From NCBI RefSeq assembly GCF_900109325.1, contig NZ_FNZU01000003.1, positions 124,001 to 188,000 on the forward strand: DNA of 64,000 bases, in the 5' to 3' direction. A program made the position numbers and the translations under genes. The stretch comes from Alkalibacterium pelagium. Lineage in GTDB: Bacteria > Bacillota > Bacilli > Lactobacillales > Carnobacteriaceae_A. A model generated the notes under the pieces. It was not told the DNA's origin, did no database searches, and saw only the letters and a program-made list of their open reading frames with translations. Shown here one piece after another: positions 1 to 9,332 of this stretch. How positions within the stretch are numbered: the stretch's first letter is position 1; each line of letters begins with the position of its first letter.

Positions 1-8
1 CTTTGACA

Positions 9-749
9 TTAAAACTCGTAGTGGATCGATTCTTTGTACTCGCTGATCAGCTTCTGATTGAGTTCATCTCCACCATCCAGATTTGCACTGTAAAAAATGG
101 GTGGGTTTTCCATACCATTTGCTTTGAGTTTTTTCACTGTTTCGACAACCAGTGTATTGACTACCAGTGCACCGATAACCGTGGAAGATGGGCCTACTCG
201 CATATCAAGACCGTCTATCTCACACATCCCATCTCCTCTATGCCCATGATTATCTATAACAACATCACTATATTCAAACAGATTCTTGCCGGTCGGATGT
301 CGGGAATCGACCGACTGTGAGTAAGTGAGGTTGGTCAGTCCGATGGTCGTCACGCCTTTTTTCTGAGCTTCCATTGCCAGTTCGATCGTCACAGGGTTGC
401 GTCCTGAGACCGAATGAACGATCAGAACGTCTCCTTCTTTGAATGGGGTTTTCTCAGCAAGAGCAGTTCCGTAACCCACTAGTCGTTCCATTTTGCTTGT
501 ATGGGTTATGGGCTGGACATCAAGAAGGACACTTTCTCCAAAAATAGGATTGATCGTCATCAGTCCTCCGGCTCTATAGTAGAGTTCCTGAGTCAGTATA
601 CCGGCATGACTGGCACCAAATGCGAAAATCGACTGCTTATTTTCAACGGCCTTAACCAGATAGTCCACAGCTTTCAAAATAGACGCTTTCTCTTCTTTTT
701 CGACTGTATCAATCAGCTGTTTTATCCCTTCAAAGTAATCAAAAGTCAT
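9..749 (-). CDS. SIS-domain sugar-phosphate binding protein
   Basis: A 246-residue protein with a single sugar isomerase (SIS) fold. The N-terminal third has a GASHAG phosphosugar-binding loop (about residues 44-49), and the middle has VHSVSGRNP (about residues 111-119), the second SIS phosphate-binding segment. Such proteins bind or isomerise phosphorylated sugars, often amino sugars; which one cannot be told from sequence. The gene is complete, with its stop at the window edge. It starts directly after the EIIC stop codon, so it is the last visible gene of the PTS operon and probably acts on the phosphosugar that this PTS delivers to the cytoplasm. The SIS fold is clear; the substrate is unknown. 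Confidence 0.85.
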   Translation of the reverse strand: MTFDYFEGIKQLIDTVEKEEKASILKAVDYLVKAVENKQSIFAFGASHAGILTQELYYRAGGLMTINPIFGESVLLDVQPITHTSKMERLVGYGTALAEKTPFKEGDVLIVHSVSGRNPVTIELAMEAQKKGVTTIGLTNLTYSQSVDSRHPTGKNLFEYSDVVIDNHGHRGDGMCEIDGLDMRVGPSSTVIGALVVNTLVVETVKKLKANGMENPPIFYSANLDGGDELNQKLISEYKESIHYEF

Positions 750-2021
750 TTAAAACACTCCTGACAGAAGTTGTGCAAGCCAGCTGGCTAGTGGGCCGAA
801 CAAGGAGAAGTCGTTACCTCCGAAAATCAGCATCCAGTTTCGAATCGTCGTTTCATAAATGATTACCGAAATACCCATTAGTCCTACCATGACCACTGCG
901 CCGACGACTGTACCTATGATGGCTCCTCTCAAGCCACCCTGGCCTTCTCCCACGACAGCTGCTCCACCCATTTCAAAGAATGAGGTAACGACTAGTGGAA
1001 TAAGGATGACACCGAACAAGTTCGTCGTATTGGCAATCAGGATCATGATTGTTGAAGTAATCATAGCTACGATGAATCCGATGATAACTGCATTAGGTTT
1101 ATAGTTGAACAGGATAGGCACATCAAAAGCAGGAACCGCTCCAGGAATGACTTTATCAGAAATCCCCTGGAAAGCTGGAACGATCTGATTGATCAGCATA
1201 CGGACCCCCTGCAGCATGATGATGAGTCCGGCACCGAACGTGATCCCTTGTGTAACGGCTGTAAAGAAGGCGTTATCTCCTTCTGCAACAATCTCCGGTG
1301 CAACAAACGACATGATGACATACATTATGAAGATCACGATAGCACCCATGACTGAAATTTCACGGAAGAATGACAGACTCTTCGGTACATTAAGTGATTC
1401 TGTTGAACGTTCCTTGTTTCCAACTCGCTTGGCAACGAAACCAGAAATGATACTTAAAATGCCTGTTGGATGTCCGATAAGAAATGATTCATCTCCGGTA
1501 ACGTCCCAGATATAGCGTCTCATAACCCATGGCATGAATGACCAGTATGACGCAGACAGGATAGCCCCAAATAAGATGAGTGTAAGTCCAGTCAGACCGC
1601 CTTCAACACCTGCAGCTACAAAAATAAATGGGAACCACCAGAGCATATGACCAGTAAGGAAAATGGTTTTGACTGGAGTAAAGCGGGCAATCAGCAGGTG
1701 AATGATCAGCCCAAGAAACATGGCCAGACCGATTTCCCCTCCGAAATCAGCAATGAATGTGACATCACTGAGTCCCTCCCCTACTACTACCCCTTCAGCA
1801 ATCGTCTGCTGGAAAGCATCATTGATCGGAATGATCGTTCCTACGATGAGGCCGACCCCCGTATCCAGAATCAGCATACCGAAAGCAGCTGACAGGGATC
1901 CCTTAACAATATCTGCTATATTTTTCCGCTGAATAATAAGACCTATAGCAGCAATAAGACCCAGGAGAACAGGTGGATTCCTGAGTATATAGTTAGTAAT
2001 AAAATCTAAAATACCTTGCAT
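750..2021 (-). CDS. PTS EIIC component, ascorbate (UlaA) type
   Basis: A 423-residue, very hydrophobic protein with about ten membrane segments. It resembles the UlaA/SgaT permease family: the N-terminus has the APLLLG-like segment (here PPVLLGLIAAIG) followed by a charged loop and LDTGVGLIVG. In this family EIIC carries the sugar across the membrane while EIIB phosphorylates it. Separate EIIA and EIIB genes lie upstream in the same operon and a SIS protein lies immediately downstream. The family includes carriers for L-ascorbate and for unknown pentoses or acids, and no UlaG/UlaD-type genes are present here, so ascorbate should not be assumed. Confidence 0.85.
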   Translation of the reverse strand: MQGILDFITNYILRNPPVLLGLIAAIGLIIQRKNIADIVKGSLSAAFGMLILDTGVGLIVGTIIPINDAFQQTIAEGVVVGEGLSDVTFIADFGGEIGLAMFLGLIIHLLIARFTPVKTIFLTGHMLWWFPFIFVAAGVEGGLTGLTLILFGAILSASYWSFMPWVMRRYIWDVTGDESFLIGHPTGILSIISGFVAKRVGNKERSTESLNVPKSLSFFREISVMGAIVIFIMYVIMSFVAPEIVAEGDNAFFTAVTQGITFGAGLIIMLQGVRMLINQIVPAFQGISDKVIPGAVPAFDVPILFNYKPNAVIIGFIVAMITSTIMILIANTTNLFGVILIPLVVTSFFEMGGAAVVGEGQGGLRGAIIGTVVGAVVMVGLMGISVIIYETTIRNWMLIFGGNDFSLFGPLASWLAQLLSGVF

Positions 2022-2122
2022 GATAAGTCAGTCCTTTTTTAGTTAGATTAGGATCGTTTAAAGAAACAAACTAGTTAAGGTGATCCTCCCCCTTATTTCC
2101 CCCTTACCCACTTACGCTAGTA

Positions 2123-2410
2123 TTAATCCTTGGTGGATAGGAAATCATCAAGCGCTTTTCCTACCTCTTCTTTATCCATATACCTCTGGATCGGATATAC
2201 CGGTGATTTGGTAGATCCTTTCAGTTCGTCTCCTAACTCCTGACTAGTAAATACGGCATCCGCTCCAGTTCCTTTTGCTGAACTTAAATCAGTATTCTCC
2301 ACTTCACAGTCGATGCCTCTTTCTTTCGCCGCTTTTTCAATTGACATTTTCAATACCATTGACGAGCCTACACCAAATCCGCATACCGCTAAAAATTTGT
2401 ACATATTCAC
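2123..2410 (-). CDS. PTS EIIB component, ascorbate/lactose type
   Basis: A 95-residue cytoplasmic protein. It has the EIIB P-loop with the phosphorylated cysteine at residue 10 (VCGFGVGSS), followed by an alternating beta-alpha pattern. It accepts phosphate from EIIA and passes it to the sugar carried by EIIC. Its start overlaps the EIIA stop by 4 bp, so the two are translationally coupled. A spacer of about 100 bp separates it from EIIC. Length and motif fit free-standing SgaB/UlaB proteins. Confidence 0.88.
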   Translation of the reverse strand: MNMYKFLAVCGFGVGSSMVLKMSIEKAAKERGIDCEVENTDLSSAKGTGADAVFTSQELGDELKGSTKSPVYPIQRYMDKEEVGKALDDFLSTKD

Positions 2411-2844
2411 TCATTCCCTTCTTCTATTAATTGTCTGATTTTCTCTAAATCTCCTTGTAGAACGACTTCATATTTCTCGTCATCCATCAGAAGCTGGGAC
2501 ACTTCTGACAGAGCATCCAGATGTGCTGATGCATCGACAGCAGCTAAGACCAGAAACACTTTCACTTCATTCCCTTTCAGATCTACCGATTCCTCAAGAG
2601 TCAGCAGTGACATGCCGACTTCATTCACGCCTGCGCCAGCCTGAGCATGAGGAAGAGCAAAATAATCCTTGAGCACAATATAGGGTCCGTTCTTTTCAAC
2701 ACTATCGATCATCGCTTCTACATAACTCTCATCAATCACCCCTTTATTCAGTAACGGCCGGGCAGCTACAGTGATCGCCTCTTCCCAGTTATCGACAGAC
2801 GTCTTATGCTGCATCGTATCTTCCGATAAATATTGTTTTAACAT
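2407..2844 (-). CDS. PTS EIIA component, mannitol/fructose type 2
   Basis: A 145-residue protein of the PTS EIIA type 2 family. The phospho-accepting histidine is His66 in LPHAQAG. It takes phosphate from HPr and passes it to the EIIB encoded just downstream (4-bp overlap). It lies 18 bp downstream of the regulator gene, so regulator, EIIA, EIIB, EIIC and SIS protein form one minus-strand operon. It resembles UlaC/SgaA in length and context. Confidence 0.87.
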   Translation of the reverse strand: MLKQYLSEDTMQHKTSVDNWEEAITVAARPLLNKGVIDESYVEAMIDSVEKNGPYIVLKDYFALPHAQAGAGVNEVGMSLLTLEESVDLKGNEVKVFLVLAAVDASAHLDALSEVSQLLMDDEKYEVVLQGDLEKIRQLIEEGNE

Positions 2845-2862
2845 GCACCCCTACTCCTTTAA

Positions 2863-4815
2863 TTAATGATAATGAGCTAAATAGCGGGAAATATCCTGAT
2901 CAGACTGATTGTGAAACAGCTTTTCAATGTCTGTTCTGGATTCCATCACCGCATATAGCTGCTCGATAATGAGACTGACATGCTGAATATCTTCCCTTGT
3001 TACACTTACGAGTACAATCACGTCGACCCGATCATTTCCCCAATTAATCTTTCTGTCATTGATGAGCACGGAAAGCTGTGTTTCTTTGACAAATGAGGGA
3101 TCCCCGTGCGGGATGGCAATCCCCGTCTCAAAAGCAGTCGAGGACATCTCTTCCCGGTCAAACACCGACTTGATATATGCATCAGTGACCTTACCGGTTT
3201 CCACCAATGGATCAGTCAATGTCCTGATCGCATCTTCCATAGAGAGCACATGACCTCTTGTGATACTTAAACGCCTGCTGAGAGAATCAACGAGTGGATG
3301 ATCCTGGCTCAGTCCCTCGTGTCTGCCAGACAATATATAGGAACTCGAGAAAAGCTTAGTCATTTTATTCATAACATCCCTAAGTTCTGCATCAGTCGGG
3401 ATGGATGAAAGAGGAATAACTGGCGGATCGTCGATCGACAGCGGTACAGTTGAAATAATCAGATCAACTTTTTTCAGATCCATCTTCCCGATCTGATCTT
3501 CTGCAATGACTTCATAAATATGGACGCTTGGGAGAAACTGCTTGATTCGTCTTTCAAGGATTTCGGTCGTCAGCAGTCCGGTCTGACTGATAATTAATAT
3601 CTTTCTGATGTCCCGTTTTCGTTCAAGGGCAGATTGGAAATGAATCATCAAGAAGGCAATTTCATCTTCAGGAATACGCCTGCCCAGTTCTCTTTCAAGA
3701 TCCAGAACCGCATACCAGGTCAGGTGAAACATCATGGAATACTGTTTCTTGATTTCCCGGATATAAGGATTCTGCAGAGCGATTCCATTTTTCAGCCTGA
3801 AGAACATGGGTATAATATGATGCAGGAGTCCATTTAAAAGCTGCTCGTCTTCACTCAAGTCTTCATTGATCATCCCGCTTACTTTAGAAACGAGTTCGCT
3901 CACAAGCGTCTGATAGTATGAATGAGTATCAATAGAATGTATATTTTTAAGTCCATTTGCTATAAGACAGTCATTAATATAAATACGGTCTTCAGTTGTC
4001 AGACACTCTTTGGTCTGCTGCTCCAGTCTCGCAGCCAGATCATTTGCAATATAGTAGGTATCCAGACTGGTCACTCTCTCGAAAATATAACCGGAAGACT
4101 CTTTATGATGGTGCCCCAGTATTATCCGATACATTAATACGACCAGGTTTTCGAATAATTTAACACGGTAGTAATCAGCAAGCTGATAGGCGGTACCGAT
4201 CTGTTCCACTTCATTTTGAATAATTTCTATATACTCATGCAACCCATTCAGCTCATCTTTAATAAAACTACCGTAGCTTCTCAAGGAAATAGGGGGATGA
4301 CCAAAGTGGTTCTCGTACTTCAGCGAAAGATACTTACCCCAAAGAGGCTGATGGGTTCTTTCGTCTGTTGATAAAATAGTCCCATCGTTGTTTGAACTGA
4401 GAAGATCTTCACCTTGCAGAAAGTCCTGCCTGATCTGTCTGATATCCTTTACGATAGTCGCTCTGCTTACAAAATAATGTTCAGCCAGCTCATGGTAGGA
4501 CACCCGTTTTCCTTCAAGCAATGTTCTGATTATCTCAAACTGCCGGTCAGCGGGATCCAGATCAATTCTTGTTCCTCTGCTGATAGCTGTTAAGCAGGAC
4601 AGTTTGTCTGAATGGCTGCCGATCAGTCGGATACCTGCGCCTGGACGTCTTTCCAGAACTAGTGACGTATTCTGTATTAAATCATCCAGTTCATCAAGAT
4701 AAGCATGAATCGTACGTGCAGAAACACCCAGTCTTTCGGCTAGAAAGGCAGCTGATCTGAATTCTTCAGTCTCAATCATTAGACCTAGAAGCTTCTGTTT
4801 ATTTTTGATTGTCAC
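2863..4815 (-). CDS. BglG/LicR-type PTS-regulated transcriptional activator
   Basis: A 650-residue multidomain regulator. From the N-terminus it has a winged helix HTH_11 (about 5-60), an Mga-like second HTH (about 85-135), two PTS regulation domains (the second around residues 300-400 with HHIIPMFFRLKNG and IPEDEIAFLMIHF), an EIIB-like domain (about 405-490) and an EIIA type 2 domain (about 510-650 with IPHGDPS). Such proteins activate PTS operons according to sugar supply through phosphorylation. The EIIB-like domain has IISQTGLLT where the family usually has a phosphorylatable Cys, so that site is lost; the EIIA histidine remains. The start is GTG, 9 nt after an AGGAGGTGA ribosome site. 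It is the first gene of the PTS operon and so probably regulates it. Confidence 0.88.
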   Translation of the reverse strand: MTIKNKQKLLGLMIETEEFRSAAFLAERLGVSARTIHAYLDELDDLIQNTSLVLERRPGAGIRLIGSHSDKLSCLTAISRGTRIDLDPADRQFEIIRTLLEGKRVSYHELAEHYFVSRATIVKDIRQIRQDFLQGEDLLSSNNDGTILSTDERTHQPLWGKYLSLKYENHFGHPPISLRSYGSFIKDELNGLHEYIEIIQNEVEQIGTAYQLADYYRVKLFENLVVLMYRIILGHHHKESSGYIFERVTSLDTYYIANDLAARLEQQTKECLTTEDRIYINDCLIANGLKNIHSIDTHSYYQTLVSELVSKVSGMINEDLSEDEQLLNGLLHHIIPMFFRLKNGIALQNPYIREIKKQYSMMFHLTWYAVLDLERELGRRIPEDEIAFLMIHFQSALERKRDIRKILIISQTGLLTTEILERRIKQFLPSVHIYEVIAEDQIGKMDLKKVDLIISTVPLSIDDPPVIPLSSIPTDAELRDVMNKMTKLFSSSYILSGRHEGLSQDHPLVDSLSRRLSITRGHVLSMEDAIRTLTDPLVETGKVTDAYIKSVFDREEMSSTAFETGIAIPHGDPSFVKETQLSVLINDRKINWGNDRVDVIVLVSVTREDIQHVSLIIEQLYAVMESRTDIEKLFHNQSDQDISRYLAHYH

Positions 4816-4843
4816 GATTCTCTCACCTCCTCTCTACAGGTCA

Positions 4844-4849
4844 ATTATA
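4844..4849 (-). promoter_or_regulatory. Candidate -10 box of the PTS operon
   Basis: On the minus strand a perfect TATAAT lies 29 nt upstream of the GTG start of the regulator. The hexamer 17 nt further upstream is a poor -35, which would suit an activator-dependent promoter. Seen by eye only. Confidence 0.4.
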
Positions 4850-5029
4850 TCACTTTGTTGTAAGCCCTAACATCTACTCTTTCTCATCAGGCAATGTTGA
4901 AGAAAAGTATACACCCTTACATATCCCGTACTGAATTGATAACAATTAGATTGCTAAATATGACTGCTAGGAGTATGATTTAGACACATTATATGACAGT
5001 ATAAAATCTGTCGATCTGGAGGCCTTATC

Positions 5030-6808
5030 ATGAATAAAACCCGTTTGTTTTCACGTTTCAGACAAAGGAGCATGGCAGTATTCGGACGTTTTCCAGTATC
5101 AATTCTCTTTCTAGCTTTAACGACCCTGATTGTTATGGCTGATATCCAGCTTACTCGGACCTCTTTATCAAGAGAAGCCTTTTCAGCCGGTCTCGCGGCC
5201 CTTTTTCTGGCTTGTGGACAATTATGGAAAGAAAAAGCGCAGCGTCAGCGAACACGGTCATCCTGGCTCATATTTCTGATTCCAGTTCTATCAGCTTTGC
5301 TTTATTATTTTTACCTCAGGCAAATCAACTTTGCATCTGATCAGTCAGCGATGATCAGGACGATCGTAGTCATCTTCATAGCCAGTGTTCTACTGATTAC
5401 GATCCCGACAAGTCGCAGAGCTTATACCTTTTCGCAGTCTCTAATAGCTTATATCCGGACACTATTCAGCAGTCTGCTGCTGGCAGTGGTTTTCTATATT
5501 GGAGTAGCAGCAATTCTGGCAACATTCAGTACGCTTTTCACTCAGCTCAGTTTTGAATGGTACAGTCATTCAGCTGCCATTATTTTCCTGTTTTTTGCTC
5601 CTGTGTATTTTCTGTCCGGTATTCCGGAATTCTTTAGAGACAAAAATGATCAGACAGTAACAGAAGCCATCAGTCGACCAAAAATTTTAGCTGTTCTGGT
5701 AGACTTCATAGTCGTCCCTCTGATCCTGATTTTCTCGGCATTGCTTATTGCCTATATCGGTGCAAACATTACTGGAGAATTCTGGCTGGACAGTCTGATC
5801 GAACCTATGCTGATCAGCTACGTCGCTGTCGGATTCATTACGCTCTTTTTAACTGAGCAGTCCACGAAGCAGTGGGTCCGTCTGTTCAACCGATACTTTC
5901 CTTATCTGCTGCTGGTCATTGCTGTTTTCCAGAGCATCTCTTCATCGATAAAATCTTTTCAGCTGGGACTGACTCATGGCAGATATTTCGTTCTTCTATT
6001 TGGTATATTTGCAATCAGCGGCGTCGTATTATACGGCTTCTTTAAATCAGCATCCCGATACATTCCTATTATATTAATCACATTAGGAACTGTGTCCATC
6101 CTTCCTTTTATCGACTCGGTATCTATTGGGACAGCGAGTCAGATCAGACAGGTTGAGGACATTATTCAAGCGGATGATTTTGATGATAACGGGCGGATCA
6201 GCTCTGAAGACCCATTCACACATGAGGAAAAAATCCAGTTGAGTTACAGTCTTAATTATCTGGATAATGTCAATGAACTAGATCGTTTGGATTTGCTCCC
6301 AGAACGTTTTGATTATTATAATAATTTTCAGGCAGTATTTGACTTTGACCCTTACTATTTTGCTAATCATGACTCAGATAATGGTGAGTGGTCCCCTGTA
6401 GAATCGGAATATGCCTATGTGGAGCTTGACAATGAACAGCCAGTAACTTTCTCAGTAGCGGGTATGGACGACATGGTCTACTTTTCTGTCTACCAGTCCC
6501 AAGGGCTTATCGAAGAGCAACGGATCGATCTGAATCAGGAGAACACAGAACTGATCATTCAGCATGATGATGAGGTGTTCAGCCTGGAGCTGGAGGAAAA
6601 TGGTGAAGTCATCATGGTATTTGATTTAAGTTTCCTTAAGGAAGACGTCTATGATCTACAAGGAATGAGCCAGGTCCGACCTCTGGAAGACTTGACGTTT
6701 GTTGAGGAAAACGAGGAAGTTATCATAACTTTAATCGTCAATAGATTTGAAACTGACAGAAATGCATATTACGGTGGTGACTTCACGGTGCTGCTGGATT
6801 ACAAATAA
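5030..6808 (+). CDS. DUF4153-like membrane protein
   Basis: A 592-residue protein with an N-terminal membrane domain of about ten to twelve hydrophobic segments (residues about 20-370) and a soluble acidic C-terminal part of about 220 residues. The layout matches DUF4153 proteins, whose function is not established. The C-terminal part contains a calcium-site-like DFDDNGRISSED segment (about residues 383-394). It stands alone on the plus strand, divergent from the PTS operon, with a GGAGG ribosome site 8 nt before ATG. The C-terminal half probably faces outside; that is inference from the topology. Confidence 0.65.
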   Translation: MNKTRLFSRFRQRSMAVFGRFPVSILFLALTTLIVMADIQLTRTSLSREAFSAGLAALFLACGQLWKEKAQRQRTRSSWLIFLIPVLSALLYYFYLRQINFASDQSAMIRTIVVIFIASVLLITIPTSRRAYTFSQSLIAYIRTLFSSLLLAVVFYIGVAAILATFSTLFTQLSFEWYSHSAAIIFLFFAPVYFLSGIPEFFRDKNDQTVTEAISRPKILAVLVDFIVVPLILIFSALLIAYIGANITGEFWLDSLIEPMLISYVAVGFITLFLTEQSTKQWVRLFNRYFPYLLLVIAVFQSISSSIKSFQLGLTHGRYFVLLFGIFAISGVVLYGFFKSASRYIPIILITLGTVSILPFIDSVSIGTASQIRQVEDIIQADDFDDNGRISSEDPFTHEEKIQLSYSLNYLDNVNELDRLDLLPERFDYYNNFQAVFDFDPYYFANHDSDNGEWSPVESEYAYVELDNEQPVTFSVAGMDDMVYFSVYQSQGLIEEQRIDLNQENTELIIQHDDEVFSLELEENGEVIMVFDLSFLKEDVYDLQGMSQVRPLEDLTFVEENEEVIITLIVNRFETDRNAYYGGDFTVLLDYK

Positions 6809-6886
6809 GCCAATCAAAATAGGAAGCATCTTCATACGTTTTGAGGTAAACTGGATTTAGTTAAATTAATAGGAGGAATGCAGAAC

Positions 6887-7699
6887 ATGTCAAAAGAAAC
6901 ATTCACATTTCATAATGGAGTCGCCATTCCAAGTATAGGCTTTGGTACTTGGCAGATTCCAAACGAAGAAGCATATGATTCAGTCACAATGGCGCTGAAG
7001 AACGGCTATACACACATCGATACTGCTTTAGCTTATCAGAATGAAGAAAATGTCGGAAAGGCCATAAGAGATTTCGATATTGCGCGTGGAGATGTTTTCG
7101 TTACGAGTAAATTACCTGCTCAACGCAAAGGCTATCAGGAAACACTTGATGCATTTGATGAAACGATGAATAACCTAGGTCTGGATTACCTTGATCTTTA
7201 TCTAATCCATGCCCCATGGCCTTGGGATGATATAGGATCAGATCATACCGAAGGCAATATAGAGTCATGGAAAGCAATGGAAAAACTGTATAATGACGGT
7301 AAAATCAGAGCGATTGGTGTCTCGAACTTTGAAATCAGTGATCTTCAGGCTATTCTTGATAACTGTGATATCGTGCCTATGGCCAATCAGATTCCTTACT
7401 ATATCGGACGCGACCAGAAAGATCTTGTCGCTTTCTGTAAAGAACATGATATCGTTGTGGAAGCCTATTCTCCATTAGCTACCGGTCAGCTTCTGGATAG
7501 CCCTGAACTGAAAGAGCTGGCTGATAAATATGGTGTGACAACAGCTCAACTGGCGATCCGCTACTGTCTGGATAAAGACACCCTGCCTTTACCAAAATCA
7601 ACACACGAGAAACGCATCATCGAGAACAAGCAGCTGGATTTCGTAATCTCCGAAGAAGATTTAGCTGTTCTTGATAAGATGGAAGATGTAAGAAGCTAA
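6887..7699 (+). CDS. Aldo/keto reductase
   Basis: A 270-residue NADPH-dependent aldo/keto reductase (AKR superfamily). The catalytic tetrad is visible: Asp and Tyr in DTALAYQNE, Lys in TSKLP and His in LIHAPWP. The C-terminal cofactor segment LPKSTHEKRI is present. These enzymes reduce aldehydes or ketosugars. An upstream in-frame ATG at 6878 lies only 1 nt after AGGAGG, so the ATG at 6887 (10 nt spacing) is the better start. It is monocistronic and followed by a strong terminator. A second AKR of the same family is at 11956-12807. Confidence 0.9.
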   Translation: MSKETFTFHNGVAIPSIGFGTWQIPNEEAYDSVTMALKNGYTHIDTALAYQNEENVGKAIRDFDIARGDVFVTSKLPAQRKGYQETLDAFDETMNNLGLDYLDLYLIHAPWPWDDIGSDHTEGNIESWKAMEKLYNDGKIRAIGVSNFEISDLQAILDNCDIVPMANQIPYYIGRDQKDLVAFCKEHDIVVEAYSPLATGQLLDSPELKELADKYGVTTAQLAIRYCLDKDTLPLPKSTHEKRIIENKQLDFVISEEDLAVLDKMEDVRS

Positions 7700-7724
7700 G
7701 CACAAATTCAAATGATCTGAATTA

Positions 7725-7753
7725 GCCGCTGACAGAATTGTCGGCGGTTTTTT
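7725..7753 (+). terminator. Intrinsic terminator after aldo/keto reductase
   Basis: GCCGCTGACA pairs with TGTCGGCGG around a 4-nt loop and is followed by a run of T residues. Confidence 0.85.
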
Positions 7754-7882
7754 CTGCAGCATACCCTTTCTGAGTCATATCATACTTGAGTTGACAGTCC
7801 ATACTTGCTTTTCTCTAGGACTTTTTTAACTTATGAGATATACTTATTTAAATAACACATTAAATTTAAAGAGGTGCCTTTA

Positions 7883-8584
7883 TTGAAACCATCTGATTTT
7901 ACAGGACTATTTAAGAAAAATACCGTTTCGATTGAATCGATAAACAATCCATTCGATGACTATTATGTCATCCAACTATCTTTCCCGGACAAGCTTACAT
8001 GGGAAGCCGGTGAACACGGTGCTTTTTTACTTCCCGACAATAAAGTATCCGGCAAACCATTCCGAGCATTTTCAGTTGCCTCGATACCCAGCGAAAAAAC
8101 GATGACCATAGCCACACGTGCCAATGCTCCTGTCAGCAGTTTCAAAAAAGAACTGTTTTCAATGAAAAAAGGAGATCGGGTAACGGTTTTAGGACCCTTC
8201 GGCTGGTTCAAAGTCAAAGATGAGACCTCTCCCATAGTATTGATCGCTACCGGCATCGGAATTACACCAATGAGAGCTTTAACTTACTACTTGTCAAACG
8301 ACGCCAGCCGTCCAATTCATCTGATCTATTCTTCACCCGACAAGCATCTCTTCAAATCAGAATTTGATGCCATCGCAAAACAGAACAGATCATTTCAACC
8401 TGTGTACACTGCGTCTAAAGAAGAGACCATAGCCAGGTACGTGGACCTGGCTGAAAAGTATCAGAACGAGGCTTTCTACTATGTATCAGGCAAACGGAAC
8501 ATATTAAAAGGGACTATAAGAGAGCTGAAAAATAAGGGCATAAAACGATTGCGCATTATAACTGATCCTTATTTTGGGTATTGA
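7883..8584 (+). CDS. FAD/NAD-binding oxidoreductase (ferredoxin reductase-like)
   Basis: A protein of about 233 residues with the ferredoxin-NADP reductase fold. The FAD-binding segment is PFRAFSVAS (near residue 50), and the NAD(P) segment is IATGIGITPMRAL (near residue 120). There is no 2Fe-2S cysteine cluster, so it is the reductase module only. It would move electrons between NAD(P)H and a flavin or unknown partner. The open frame begins at a GTG at 7874, but a TTG at 7883 sits 6 nt after the AAAGAGGTG ribosome site and is preferred. It appears to be a single-gene unit. Confidence 0.75.
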   Translation: MKPSDFTGLFKKNTVSIESINNPFDDYYVIQLSFPDKLTWEAGEHGAFLLPDNKVSGKPFRAFSVASIPSEKTMTIATRANAPVSSFKKELFSMKKGDRVTVLGPFGWFKVKDETSPIVLIATGIGITPMRALTYYLSNDASRPIHLIYSSPDKHLFKSEFDAIAKQNRSFQPVYTASKEETIARYVDLAEKYQNEAFYYVSGKRNILKGTIRELKNKGIKRLRIITDPYFGY

Positions 8585-8601
8585 TAGAACAGCCTGCACA
8601 G

Positions 8602-8636
8602 AAAAACAGCACGTCCTTTCATAGGAGGTGCTGTTT
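8602..8636 (-). terminator. Shared terminator hairpin between convergent genes
   Basis: AACAGCAC pairs with GTGCTGTT, and the stem extends through TCCT/AGGA. On the minus strand a TTTTT run follows, so it mainly serves nanE; on the plus strand only TTT follows. Confidence 0.7.
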
Positions 8637-8642
8637 GGTTAT

Positions 8643-9332
8643 TTATCTCATCTCTTTTACAAATCGCTCGGTAATCAGCTGCGGTCGGGTTATGGCACTT
8701 CCTACAACTACTGAGAAGGCGCCCAATTCCAGACAGGCCTTAGCTTTTTCAGGCGTATCGACTTTTCCTTCTGCTATTACTGGCACCGAAATCTCTGAGA
8801 GGTATCGTTTGAGCAGCTCAAAGTCATTTGAGAATATATCGACATCTTTGGTGTAGTCAGTGTAGCCGACAAGAGTGGTAGATACTACATCAAACCCAAG
8901 TCTTTCAGCTTCTAACCCTTCCTTTAGTGTCGAGGTATCTGCCATTAACAGAATATTTGGATAGGTTTTCCGTATAGTTTGAACAAAGTCCTCAAGCATC
9001 TCACCATTCGGCCTCTTTTGACTAGTAGCATCCAGGGCAATCATGTCACACCCGGCCTCCATCAGTTCGTCGACTTCCTTCATTGTTGGTGTAATATATA
9101 CATTGGAATCAGAATAGTCCCGCTTTACTATTCCTATGATCGGTAATTCCGATTCGTCTTTTATTCTTAAAATATCCTCTTTGCTGTTAGCTCTTAACCC
9201 CGAAGCCCCTCCCATTTCGGCTGCTTTTGCCATTTTACTCATAATAAAAGAGCTGTGAAGGGGTTCATCCTCTAAAGCCTGACATGATACGATCAGTTTA
9301 CCTTTTATTCGATCCAGCATAATGTTGTTCAT
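8643..9332 (-). CDS. nanE: N-acetylmannosamine-6-phosphate 2-epimerase
   Basis: A 229-residue TIM-barrel enzyme of the NanE family. It converts N-acetylmannosamine 6-phosphate to N-acetylglucosamine 6-phosphate in sialic acid or amino sugar catabolism. Family landmarks are LIVSCQALEDEPLHSS at the N-terminus, GASGLRAN, GIVKRDY, ALDATSQKRPNGE and the C-terminal phosphate-binding AFSVVVGSAITRP. The length is typical. No other nan genes lie nearby, so it stands alone here. The first ATG is only about 1 nt from its AAAGGAG site, and a second in-frame ATG four codons later is possible. Confidence 0.93.
   Translation of the reverse strand: MNNIMLDRIKGKLIVSCQALEDEPLHSSFIMSKMAKAAEMGGASGLRANSKEDILRIKDESELPIIGIVKRDYSDSNVYITPTMKEVDELMEAGCDMIALDATSQKRPNGEMLEDFVQTIRKTYPNILLMADTSTLKEGLEAERLGFDVVSTTLVGYTDYTKDVDIFSNDFELLKRYLSEISVPVIAEGKVDTPEKAKACLELGAFSVVVGSAITRPQLITERFVKEMR

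Noticed and set aside
750-2021. Ascorbate as the substrate of the PTS
   Set aside because: EIIC is of UlaA type, but none of the ascorbate breakdown genes (ulaD, ulaE, ulaF, ulaG) is present; the family has other substrates.
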